The notes beneath the pieces were generated by a model, which had not been told where the DNA came from, searched no databases, and saw only the letters and a list, made by a program, of their open reading frames with translations. 64,000 nucleotides of DNA, taken from assembly GCA_963920765.1 (NCBI GenBank), contig OY987244.1, positions 3,660,501 to 3,724,500 on the forward strand, read 5' to 3'. Positions within the stretch are counted from its first letter, which is position 1. The number at the start of each line of letters is the position of its first letter. Below are positions 1-11,085 of the stretch, piece by piece. Origin of the DNA: Ulota crispa (lineage: Eukaryota > Streptophyta > Bryopsida > Orthotrichales > Orthotrichaceae). The position numbers and the translations under genes are program-made.

Positions 1-516
1 TTCAAAACCTCCAAATTCAATCTCCTACACTAAATATTGCACTGAGGTTGCCGCACACTAATTCCTTGACATTTTATACTATATGCATACTTTCAATTAC
101 TGCAACAACTATTATTGATAAATATTACAAAAAACAACTTTTAATGCAATTAGCAACAATAAAAAGTCGCGGAAAAATAAAATATGACTTCCAAATTGTA
201 AACCATGTGAAGCTCTAGTATTTAGATAGTTGTATGTGCCTCCAATTGGCCAAGTAATAAGTCATTAGGTAACTTTACAAGTTAAGGCAACCCTAGTTTG
301 TCAAAGCAACCTAATTGTTGAGGCCATCTAAATTCAATATTCAAGGTAATGATAAGTTTGTAACAAGGTTTGTAAATTCTTACAATTTTTGACATTTAAT
401 AAATAGGAGCTTTTTAACCTTATATTCACAAACACAAACAAGATGTTAGAGTCATTAAATCCAGCATGAGATTTAATTTACTCTGTAAGGGATATTTTTC
501 TTTTCAAATAAATTTA

Positions 517-901
517 GGGAATTGCTAAAGCCACATCCAAAATTACTAACACCACACCCCTATGAGCATGAATTTGAGGATTTAATGCTATTCTTTTTTA
601 TTCAAGTGGTCCATCATTCATTCTATTTACCACCTCCTTAAAAAATATATATACAAAACAAAATTTGAACTTTTATTGCACCATTGCTATTTTTTTGATG
701 CATTTTTGCTTTAAATATTTCAAAAATCCTATATTTTTCATTTCAAATTCAAGCACCTCCAATTTTTTTGAATGTAGCCTTAGAATGATAGAGGTCAAAC
801 AAATCTTTTGATCCAAACCAAAAAAATCAGCATTAAATTCTCACATTTTTTCCTCAAAGCACACCGCATTAACAATTTTGGGTGTGACTTTAGCAATTCC
901 C
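517..901. mobile_element. Non-autonomous TIR transposon, about 385 bp, 8-bp target duplication
   Basis: The ends are inverted repeats, GGGAATTGCTAAAG on the left and CTTTAGCAATTCCC on the right, and the similarity continues inward for about 30 bp. The element is flanked on both sides by TAAATTTA (509-516 and 902-909), an 8-bp target-site duplication. Such a length fits hAT or Mutator-type elements. The interior is AT-rich with no reading frame, so it is a miniature element mobilised in trans. Because the duplicated site is itself palindromic, its exact edges could shift by a base. Confidence 0.75.
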
Positions 902-1295
902 TAAATTTAGCAGTAACTTCCTAAATTTAGCCACAAAGCTAACACCAGCAGGAACGTGCCACGACAGCAGTTGCCTGTCCACTTCCCGCCAAGATGAACA
1001 GGCCAAAGACAGGCGCCGTCGTGGTGGTGGCGGCCTCGCGGGCACTGCGCCACTATCGGTGTCGGTATCAACAAGCGTATTCTTGTAGCAGAAACACCAC
1101 CACTGTCAGTCACTCACGCTCTCCACCAAAACAAGTGCATCCCTTTCGCAACATTACAGCAGTCGTAAACACCACCACCACCACCATGTCTCCGTCCTCT
1201 CGTTTTTCAAAATCCTCTAATGCTACACCTCTCTGCGTAATGCATCTTCTCAAAACCCTTGTAGGTTAAGCACCGGCTCCAAAGCACATGCAGTC

Positions 1296-1906
1296 ATGTC
1301 GCTGGAGCAACCACAGTCAAAGCGGAAGCGAAGGCCCAGTGTGCGCTTAGGCAAAATTGGCGAACTCGGATTCACTGCGACACAGTTGGAATCCAAGCAG
1401 CAGCTCCGGAAGCAATCACTACTCGAGGAAGAGTGGAGTGTGGTGGAGCCTGCGGTCGCCACAGCGTCGCCGGTGGTTGTTAGTGCACCTGCAAAGCGGC
1501 GGAGTAGTGGAGCTTGTTTGCGATGGGCAGGGAGTAAAGTACACAGGTTTCAAGAAAACGATGTTGCCGCAACATCGGATCGCGCGAGAGATGACAGGGA
1601 TGAATCTCCGGTTTGGTTCCTTGCAGGCTCAAAGGAGCAACTCGAGAACGGAGCGTCGGAGGAGGCAAACCCTAATTTCCAGGGGGCGATCGAGGACGGT
1701 CTTCATGGGCGAGGATCGGTGAGGCCGGTTGTAAGGAGGAAGCACGAGACTCCAATTAGGGATCCGAGTGTTGCAGGAGAAGCTTTTGCCAACGGCACTG
1801 TTGTTATCACTCCGAGTTCTAGCCAAGGACTTGCATTGTCAGCCGGGGTTACTGGATGGTTGCAAGAGCTTGAATTAGGGAAGTACGCGGATTTCTTTGA
1901 ATACAA
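1296..1906 (+). CDS. SAM-domain protein, first exon only (partial gene)
   Basis: The exon opens with ATG at 1296. A basic patch reading KRKRRPSVRLGKIG follows at about residues 9-22; this signature is typical of a small family of plant proteins with a C-terminal sterile alpha motif (SAM). The middle is low-complexity and rich in Ser, Glu and Arg. The start of the SAM domain is visible at about residues 184-201 (GVTGWLQELELGKYADFF). Family members act as presumed protein-protein adaptors; no reaction is known. Similarity stops after FFEYK, where GTGTATG at 1907 could be a splice donor. The frame otherwise runs 25 more codons into repeat-like DNA and stops at 1982. No exon with the remaining SAM helices was found before the next gene at 8.9 kb, so the gene either has a very long intron, or is truncated by inserted DNA. 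The start and family call are fairly sure; intactness is not. Confidence 0.55.
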
Positions 1907-3929
1907 GTGTATGTCAGACATGAATTATCACAGCTTCCATAACTTAAGTTATGGAACCCAAGTTATGAGCTTTCATAAGTAGGGGTTATGAGTGTCTCAT
2001 GTCAAAGTTCTGCACTCCCATAAGCCCCTTATCATACATAGACATTATGACAATTCATGTGTCCTACTTTATACTTGGAGCCAAAGTGAAGGCTGGCTCA
2101 AAGTCTTCAAATTTTAACCAATAGGATTGCTTGGTTCACCCAAATGCGCTCAAAGGGTTTCATACCAGATCTAGGTTGGAAATACCACTAATCCTACGTG
2201 GCGTCCTACATGGCACTATTTTGGCGCCAATACTTTGGGCCCAAGTGATGAAATTGGGACAAGGTTTAGGAAGGCCAAACTCCAAACTTGGGCTAGATTG
2301 AGCTAGATAATAATGAAAAATAATTTCAAATATTCCAAAATTTCAAAAATTGGAAGAAAAAAAAAAAAAAAAAAAAAAAATCTTTACTAAAATTACACAA
2401 TACTCTAGGAAACACTTTTTTTTTTTTTTTCCGAAAATGAATTTTATGGAAAAGGAGCACCTTCAAGTGAGGATAGATTGCAAAATTTCAATTTGTTTTT
2501 TTGTTTTTATTTGGTATTTTCTAAACAGAAAAAAGCAAAGTGCCCTTTTCCTTGGTATCTTTTGTTGCTATATGTTTGTGCATAACTTTTATATTTCTTT
2601 TTCTAGGTTTGAGTTTTCAAGAGTATGCTATTTTAAATGCTTTATGAATTATCCATATTTTAATTTACTTAAAAAGAAATATTCCAAAAGCTCACAATAC
2701 TTTAGTACTAAGCCTGTTTGAGCCAAAATTGATAAGTGTTTCTTGTAGCAACCTTGTAATAGATATTTCTACATTTTCACAAGCTTTTCATTAAGTACAC
2801 AGAACATCATGTTCAAAAGTAGAAACTTTGTTGCAATGTATGAGTCAAATAGCAAAATTTGGTTTTTATAAAGAAATATCTTTTTAACAAAATTTTGGCA
2901 TATTAAAGGTTGCATTGAAATTTTTGTAGATTAGTATTTTGTCACGTAAGGGCTTGTTTCTTAGCATGACAAATGTGCATATGGATGTTGCCTACATACC
3001 CATGCACTCAAATCTCAAAAATTCACCATCATTGTTTTTTGACCAATCTTCTACAACCATGGTTATAATAAAAAACAATTCACCAAAATTTGGCTTTTGG
3101 TTTTTTTAAGTTGATTTTTGGTATGCTTGATTGGCCTTACTAGTAAAAATTTAATATCAATGATGTGAAATTAAAAAATGCCAATTGTATTTTCTAAGAT
3201 GCTAAATTCAATAAGTGCTAAATGTGGCAAAAAGGGGGCGGCAACAGATTTTGTCCAGTGACTATATACAAAATTGTACACAGTAGCAAGGATTACATAA
3301 GACTAAACTATGAGGCATCAAAATAATTACCAAGATCCAAGAAAGCAAGCATACCCACCAAAACATCTCAAAGACAACTCATTCTTAAAAAGACCACCGG
3401 AAAGAGTTGAAGTTCAAAATTGAATTCACTTTGAACTTACAAAAACAAAAATCATCATTGCAATCCATTTGTAGTAAATACATCCTTTGAGCACTACAAA
3501 AATGACAAATTCCAAGCCACTACTTTGTTGATTTCATGGTAGACGATGCATTTTCAACTATTAGTATTAAGAAAGAAAACTACAAGCTATGCCTTTCCAC
3601 TCATAAACAAATGACTCAAGAAGGGTTCATAAACAATACGATATGCAGAAGATCTTGAACTCAACAATAACACAGAAAATTGCCAATTGAGACTCAACAA
3701 GAGGAGCATCTTCTCTTAATGGCAAAGGAGAGCTCTCCAAAATAGACAAGGCTTGCAAAGCAATAAAACACTAAGCCTCTAAGAGAGGTGTTCCTCGGGA
3801 AACAGAAGCAAGGAAAAAACCATAAAATGATAGAAAACTCTAAACCCTAAACACTGGGGAGCCCTTGCCGGCCTGCAAAATGACTGTAAGTGGTAAATAA
3901 GCTTGACTCCCAGGCCCCAGCGCATACAA
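1907..3929. other. AT-rich DNA without a recognisable gene
   Basis: No conserved coding signal on either strand. Long A and T runs (about 2355-2380 and 2418-2430) create a spurious lysine-rich frame. The first 400 bp after the SAM exon are a little richer in G and C and look like part of a dispersed repeat, perhaps an LTR fragment; no element ends could be defined. Confidence 0.4.
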
Positions 3930-4118
3930 AAGCTCACAGAAAACGAGAAATAAACACAAAAATCTTCTCGTTTGAAAACCTGCTTTAACTTAATAAGCTC
4001 ACACAAAACGTGAAAAAGCGAAATCTTCTCATTTGAAAAACTTGTATTAACTTAATAAGCTCACACAAAACGCGAAAAAAGCAAAATCTTCTCGTTTGAG
4101 AAACCTGCATTAACTGCA
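3930..4118. repeat. Three tandem copies of a 62-65 bp unit
   Basis: The unit begins AAGCTCACACAAAACG and includes AAATCTTCTCGTTTGA. Copies start near 3930, 3995 and 4057 and differ by scattered substitutions and small gaps. No coding function is apparent. Confidence 0.7.
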
Positions 4119-5982
4119 CACTCAGCATACAACACACCACTGACAAAAGTCAAATTTTTTGGATACACGTGGATGGTGAGACCCCGCGTCTCTGCCAACA
4201 ATCGCAGAAAAAATAAATGCACCGCAATTTGCCACAACCGATCTCCTTGACTAAGTTAAATGAAAATCTGACAATCCAGCACTTCCATATATACACACGA
4301 AGACTTTTCTAACCTCTATGCAAAGTTTGACGTGAAAGCATTGTGGGACACAAAAGCTAGAAAACTATCGCCATCAAGCTTTCAGTGTCGTCCTTTCGGT
4401 TTAGCAGGCTTTGGAGTCCATTGCAAGCTAAGCTTGTGGACTTTTGCAACCAAACAGAGTACTATGATGAATCTCGATGCCATCCACCTCTGATATACAA
4501 AAAATGACATGGCTTAACCTGATCAAGAGCGTTACAAACGAAGTCTCAGAAACTGAATCGACTGCACAAGCACACTCAGCAAACTTCTGTAGATTTCCCT
4601 GTGTATTTCAGGAAGTCTTCACAGTTTCCCTGTGCTTCCACACACTAACATCTCGTGCTCTTTCTATCACGCCCTGTTTCATGAAAACGATGTTAAAGAT
4701 GGGAGAGAATCTCGATGAATATGCCTTGGCTAATTAGTATTCTCATCAAGCTACAAGCTAAGGTAGAAATGTTGAAAGAATCTCACTATTATGTGCAGCC
4801 GATCGCTAATAAGAATCTACTTGAATATCGTTACAATTGGCAAACTCTACATTAATCTTCCTAAAAGAATGTTACAATTAGTAGTGCAACATGGCCAGGT
4901 TTTCTAGATTACCTCTAAGAGGGTTTTCCGTAAATGCAGCACGTGTTCAATTATAAGTGCAAAATGTCGAGAAATAAGACATGCAGAGTCTGACCTGAGT
5001 TGAAGTCCACAGATTTTATACACCCTCAAGATCATCACTATAAAAATTTTGATCACCAAAAGAAACCCTAAATATGCTGAATGCAGAAGACACACAAGTC
5101 ACAGATGATAACTATGTACCTGCAAATGGAATGGTGTATCTGTCATTTCCAACTTCTGCAGCAGGACGGTTTTGAATCTTGTACCTGCATGTTGCTCACG
5201 TTCTTTATAAACCGACAAAAGTGGAAAGTGTAGAGATGACCTTACACTCAACCCTAATACAGATTCATCATATACTCACAGGCTGTGTGTAAATCTTAAT
5301 ATTCCATTTTGGCATCAGCCATATGGGATAAGAGTTACGCCCATGGACAAGCATAAACCTTGAATACCCTTGTAGCACACCAGACATAAAACAACACTAT
5401 TATTTGAGCGATATGCTTGCTCGGATCAGCGGGTTAACTATCATATGGGATGCGAAACTAGGTTTCTGTCCCCGTATCAAGTCTGTTGAGATTGACGAAA
5501 TTTTCTTGTCGTCACTGCAAGCATATCCATCTCTTATCACTACAGAAAAAAAGAGCCCAGTCTTTAACCAGTTTATCATTCACAGATCTCAGAAGCAGAA
5601 CTGGCATTATACTGGTGTTTGGAATCATCATAGCTCAACTTGAGATTCTCTGGCAAATGATTGTTAGCAACAGACATGGAAATATCTGTCTAGCTGGCAA
5701 CTGCCCACTCGCCGACCATTCTAGCATGTTCCACCATTCAATAACTGCGCAAAGAGGGACAGCATTATACACACGGGAATGCAACAGACCTCAAATCCCA
5801 AAAATAAAATCACGTCTATCTTGGATAGAACAAAAGATCATATAAATGAACACAAAACTAAACAATAGAAAATCCCCATATGACCAGATTCATCAAAAAA
5901 TCACACCAAAAAAAACGGCTAGCAAATTACGTGTTTTCAAGAGTTTATTCATGCGTAGGATGAGAATGGTGCAATCAGGCTC
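4119..5982. other. Unannotated stretch downstream of the broken minus-strand gene
   Basis: Base composition is slightly higher in GC than the surrounding repeats and looks low-copy. It lies directly 3' of the minus-strand pseudogene at 5983-6496, so part may be its former 3' untranslated region. No convincing exon was found on either strand. Confidence 0.3.
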
Positions 5983-6496
5983 TTACCCTTTGACAAGAGC
6001 GCCAGAGCCAAGGCGAAACGGCACATTCAAAGCGGCCCCCAACACTGCGCCAATCATGTCAGACCGGACGGTGAAGTGGCCGCCCTTGAAATCCGATTTC
6101 ACGGTTGATTCACACACGGACGACACCGCTGGTGTCGGATTTCCCACCTCCAACTCCACCGTTTCTGCTCCGCCCGCGGAATCATTTCAGCGGCCTTCTT
6201 AGAGCTCCTGCAAGCTGGTGGTGCGGATAGCAGTGATGGCACCGTCGCCTTTGCGCTTGCAACCACGACGTCGAAGTCGCCCACAATCTCATCAAGACAT
6301 TAATAAAGAAAAATGAAACAAAAAAACAAGGTGCAGGTTGCTTCATTTTAGCAACACGAGCAAGTCGGCTACCTCTGCATCGTCTTTGAGCTCCCTCAAG
6401 ATCAGCAAGCGCTCTTGATGATGGAAATTTTTATTAAGGTTTCTGAAAAACTTTCTTCCGCGACAATATTGTCATTGCTTTCATTTTGGAATTTGC
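5983..6496 (-). pseudogene. Unrecognised minus-strand gene fragment with two frameshifts
   Basis: Two exon-like segments with good splice signals are visible: about 6496-6373 (acceptor TTGCAG, donor GAG/GTAGCC) and 6287-5983 (acceptor ATGAG/ATTGTG, stop TAA at 5985-5983). The first reads KFQNESNDNIVAEESFSE and then, one frame over, ERLLILRELKDDAE. The second reads IVGDFDVVVASAKATVPSLL and then, one frame over, GGHFTVRSDMIGAVLG followed by NVPFRLGSGALVKG and stop. Each segment is exactly one base short of keeping phase, which suggests a single-base deletion in each. The protein family was not recognised; the text has the GC-rich, alanine-rich look of true plant coding sequence. Exons further upstream were not found. 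It could be a recent pseudogene, or the frameshifts could be assembly errors. Confidence 0.45.
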
Positions 6497-6813
6497 CTGC
6501 AAGCTGTCAATAGGAAGGAGTATAGTATGTGAGTTTGTGTGTGAAATTAGCAGAGATGAGGCAGGATTTGCACGTTAGATTGACACGATAGGGTTCAAGA
6601 ACTCTTTCTTTTATTTAAACTTTCTTTCTTCTTCTGTCGTCGGGCCAGAGAATGCACGCAAGGTGTTTTGTCTGTAGGTTACACAATCATTCACAGTCTT
6701 GGTGCCGTTCTTTGGACGCTGTGAAGCTCGTGTGTGTGATAAAACGGAAGCTAATTTATGTTCGTTCTTGACGCGAACTGCTGTTGCTGTATCGCGCATT
6801 TAGGAGGTCGCTT

Positions 6814-7332
6814 TGTTACGAGTTTTATTGGAAGTGTCCGGAAAACAGAAGGTAAAGGTAGAAGATACTATTTCATTGCGTTTTCTTTGAGCATTTTAAC
6901 GAGAATGTACGAGAGATCTCTGAAGACACAAGAGCCGAGATCAGATCTCTATTTCTACGAGTGAAGATTTCTTGTGCAATTACGAGGAGTAGGAAGATTT
7001 TGATCATTATTGAAAAGGTAGTAACAAGTCCATTTCCATTGAAAGATGAGCAGTCTTTGTTACGAGCTTTATGGAAGTGTATATATGGAAAGCAGAAGGT
7101 AATAAAAGGTAGGAGATACTATTTTCATTGCGTTTTCTTTGAGCATTTTAACCAGAATGTATGAGAGATCACTGTGATGTTATGAGAGATGAAAGTGGAT
7201 ACAATAGCCGAAATCAGATCTCTCTTTCTATACGTGAAGATTTCTTGTGCAATTACTCGGAGTAGGAAGATTTTAATCATTATTCAAATGATAGTAAATT
7301 AGTCCATTACTATTGAAAGATGAGCAGTCTTA
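6814..7332. repeat. Direct tandem duplication, unit about 245-275 bp
   Basis: 6814-7056 and 7057-7332 are related copies, both starting TTGTTACGAG and sharing ATTGCGTTTTCTTTGAGCAT, GATTTCTTGTGCAATTAC and GAAAGATGAGCAGTCTT in the same order. The copies differ by substitutions and by an insertion of about 30 bp in the second. No gene is evident; the duplication lies just upstream of the minus-strand pseudogene and could include its former promoter. Confidence 0.75.
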
Positions 7333-7806
7333 GACATTTTACTCTAGTCACGCTTTGCATCATCTGGTTTTTAGTTCAAGTTCTGTAGGAAGAGATGAGT
7401 TGCTGTCGGTGATGGAGCCAGTCAAGGTCCCTCATGGTTTTATTGCCTCCTTCCTTGCGCAATGATCCGAGCTCTGGTTTTTCTTAATCTCGGAGAGCTT
7501 TTGAAGTTTAGGTTTGATTGATACGCAAAAGGCTGCATTTGGAGTTTCACTCTACTTCAGGTACAATTGCTGTTGTGATGAGTCCTTTTCTTGTGGAATT
7601 CAAGCTGTGCTTTGTATGTGGCAGCTGTAAGTGTTGTGAATTACGACGATTGTTTAAAAGACGGTACAGCCAGTTCAACTGTAGCTGTTTGTTGAATACT
7701 ATTTCTGCCTGCAATGGTTGCGAACATGCCGAGCTTGAGAGGTCGCCTTGCAGCCATCATTTCAGGGTAAATGACCGTCCGTTTCCCTGGAAATGCTGTT
7801 ATTTAA

Positions 7807-8168
7807 CCCTTAAAGGACGGATGGATCACCGTGTCTTGCCTTGTCTGTAGCATTTTACAGTGTTTTGCATATGGGCACCAATAGTATTGCTTCAAAAAGC
7901 TGGAAAAGTCAACAGTGCATGGTGCCCTCATGAAAATTGCAAAAAAGGCAACTTGGGAGCTAACACCATGTTTCTTAATCTTATCACAATATGGGTTACT
8001 AAAAAAAATGAATGCATCTCAAGAGGTAATTATTTTTTGTCTTCCATGATGGACCATGTGTTTATGGTCACTTTTGAAAAAAAACAGATGAAAAACAATT
8101 TCTTTTTGAATCACAGAATCTTTTTTTAGAGTTGGAGGACGTTTTTTGACCTCCTAAACGTTTAGGGG
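7807..8168. mobile_element. TTAA-flanked miniature element, about 360-bp family
   Basis: Flanked by TTAA at 7803-7806 and 8169-8172. The left end reads CCCTTAAAGGACGG and the right end CGTTTAGGGG, which are inverted-repeat-like. The interior matches elements at 51834-52173, 52178-52532 and 61766-62128 in one or other orientation (shared stretches include AGTGCATGGTGCCCTCATGA). There is no transposase frame. Confidence 0.7.
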
Positions 8169-10360
8169 TTAAGGGAGAAGACACTAGTTGCGTTTTAAAA
8201 TGTGTAGGAGCGTGATTCTTGGTGGGACGTATGCTGCAAGGGGTAATAAGAACATTGGAGTATAAGAGTTATCATTGGTATAATTTTTATTTTCAATTTT
8301 AAAGTGGAAAGTTTGTAAATCATTGTTGAAGGTATGGTAGGAATAGAAGACAAAAATCTACAACTATAGTGCTTGCTTTTAAATATAAAAAGGGTTTAGC
8401 CAAGTCATGTTTCACTCAACATGCTAACTGAAGATCAAATAAGTGCCTTGGAAGAGATAAAGGTTGAGTAATAAGGGTCAGGATCAAGGTAAACTTCCAT
8501 GCTCCACTGGAATTGGTCACGTTGATTTGCATTTTATGACTTTGAAAAACATAAATCTCAAATTTTCCATGTTTCTTGCTAGAAACTTGTTGGAGCATCA
8601 TTTCCAATTTTCAATTTTGTTGTTTTTTAAGCACCCTTCCACGAATGATTCTGTAAATTCTTTATTATTTCTTCAATTCTCCAATTCTAATGTAACATGG
8701 AAGTTTGTCCTCAATTCCTCCTGATTTTTGCTTTGTTGGGCTTGAGAATATTTGTTGCATTAAATTAGGCAGTCTCATGCACGATTTTACAATGTTGTCT
8801 TGGTAACCGCATTCTAAGATGTTTCTTGTGAATATGTATGGGCCACCTCCTGGCTATGCATCTTGGCTGTTGCGTCCTCACCGATGCTTGCACTTACGCA
8901 AGCCACTCCAATTGTGACTGTCAAAGTGAATGCATCAGATCCTGGAAGACAGATGCCATCCACTCTTTTTGGTATTTTTTATGAGGTACATCAATCATCC
9001 AAACAAATGTTTCATGTCATTTCTAGACTAAGTATGGGAATTTGCATGAAGAAAAAGCGGTGAATGATTTGAGTCCATCTCTAAAACAAAAGCACTACCG
9101 AATATATTATTTTCTCTGTGAGTGGTGTGGTTAGGAGGATTATAGACTCTTCATTCATGCTTGTCTTGAGCAAAACTTTTGAATTATAGTTTCATTTGAT
9201 TTTTTAATGATTTTCTAGCATTAGTAGACAATACTAAACTAAGGTTTTGAAATGAATGTGTTGAGTTGGCAAGAGATCAACCATGCAGGAAGTGGTGGCC
9301 TGTGGGCAGAGCTTGTGCAAAACCAAGGTCTCATCTTTCTACCCTTCTTTGACTTTATATGTGTTACAATTGTAGATTTCAACAGACTTGACATAGTTTT
9401 AGCTGTTCAGTTGAAACTTGAAACCTCAAATCTACGGTGGTCCTATATTTAGACCTCCAAGCTAGCACTTGAAGATTTTTAGTACCGAAGCTATAACTAC
9501 TTGAGTTTTGGCTCTTTGAAACATGCAACTTTTGCAAATTTGGCCCTCTAAACAATAAGAACGTCTTCTTCCACAAATAGTAATCCTTTCCAGCTACTAA
9601 TTGTGTCAATCTTTTGTCAAAATTCAACTGAACTTGTGAACTTCCATAAACACCACAATGTGACATTGCTAGCATATAGTGGTTGCATAAATCCTTTATT
9701 TCTAAGGGCAAAGCAACTTACAACAAGTCACAAAGCACATTCATGTAAAATGTTCTCATTGCTCTAAATGTCCATAGCATATAAACTTAAAACCTCTGAA
9801 GGACTGTTCAAAAATACACATGACACTTTCTAGTTCGTTCTTCACCATCTCCATTTTCTTAGGGTAAGGTTTGACATTTTGCCTAATATCCTACAAAAAT
9901 CCAAGGGGTTAGAAACTTAGAATGCATTTGTATACTAAAATTTTGCTTTTTGTTTGTATGAATGTGTAGGTTTTGAGGCAGGAGGCTTAAATACACCCTC
10001 GATCTTTGACCCATGGTACAAAGTAGGCACTGACACACAAGTCACTCTTGACACGGAACGAGAGTCTCTTTTTAACTGAAACCCGGTTGCGCTCAAAATC
10101 CAAGTGTTGTGTGACACCAATGATGCCACCAACACGTGTCCATCTCAGGGTGTCGGCACTGCTAACTTGGGATTCTGGGGTATGGTAAGTTAGTGTTCAC
10201 CTACTACTCAAATCTCAATAAAATGACAATCATTCTTTTCCTTGGAATTTTTTTGAATATTTTCTTGGGAGACTTGGGAGAATTACTAGACACAAGATTG
10301 AACATAATGTCAAGTTGTTTTTCCCAATGAATAACGTTTAGAAATTTAATCTTTTATTGA

Positions 10361-11085
10361 TCTACTAGTATAGGCACCCGTTGGTCCAACAGGACGCAAA
10401 ATAAGATCAAGTTCAATGACACAAAACATTTCCTACACCAGATAATAATTCTTACTTTTTGTCAACATACTCCAATTTCAAATTTTACCCATGCACTAAA
10501 CATTTGTCATTGTTTACAAAACATTCCCTTGCAACATAATTTTTTTTCAATATCCATAGAGTTTCTTATTCAAGCATGCAATAAACGGAAAGTCGCAATT
10601 TTTGACGCAAAAAAATATTATTTATTTTCTACCAACACAATTTTTTTACCCACATGGTAATTATCCACTCAATTTTATTTATTTATTTTTTGTTTTTACC
10701 CACACAAATTTGTCACATTTTTTATTATTTACCCACACATTTTTTTACACAAACAATTTTCTTACCCATACATTTTTTTCTCATGTAAGTTTTTACCCAT
10801 GCAAGTTTCTTATCCAACCAAGTTTTTACCATGCAAGTTTCTTATCCATACATGTTTATTTACCCATGCAATAAAAATACTAAAATAAAATAAAAGTATC
10901 GCTAAATGGGTAAATCATATTTTGTGTTTTTTACCCAATCAAGTTTTTACCCAGGCATGTTTATTTACCCATGCAATAAAAGGATAGACATGGCAGGTAG
11001 GTAAAAATGGTAGGTAGGTAATATGTGGTAGGTAGAAAGCACTATCACGTGGTAAAACATATTCTATTATATAGATAGAAGGGGA
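10361..11085. mobile_element. Possible Helitron-like insertion within a pseudogene intron
   Basis: The left part reads TCTACTAGTATAGGCACCCG followed by a short hairpin (CCCGTTGG/CCAACAGG), which resembles plant Helitron termini. The right part ends near TTCTATTATATAGATAG after a region with CACGTG. Between them lies a T-rich array of degenerate TTTACCCATGCAAGTTT units (about 10600-10980). No Rep/helicase frame is present. Boundaries and class are tentative. Confidence 0.25.

Noticed and set aside
2350-2721. Open frame starting with a lysine run
   Set aside because: Created by poly-A and poly-T stretches; no family resemblance.
5846-6202. Plus-strand frame of 118 aa opposite the minus-strand remnant
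   Set aside because: The minus-strand reading has splice signals, a natural stop and more protein-like text; the plus frame is its shadow.
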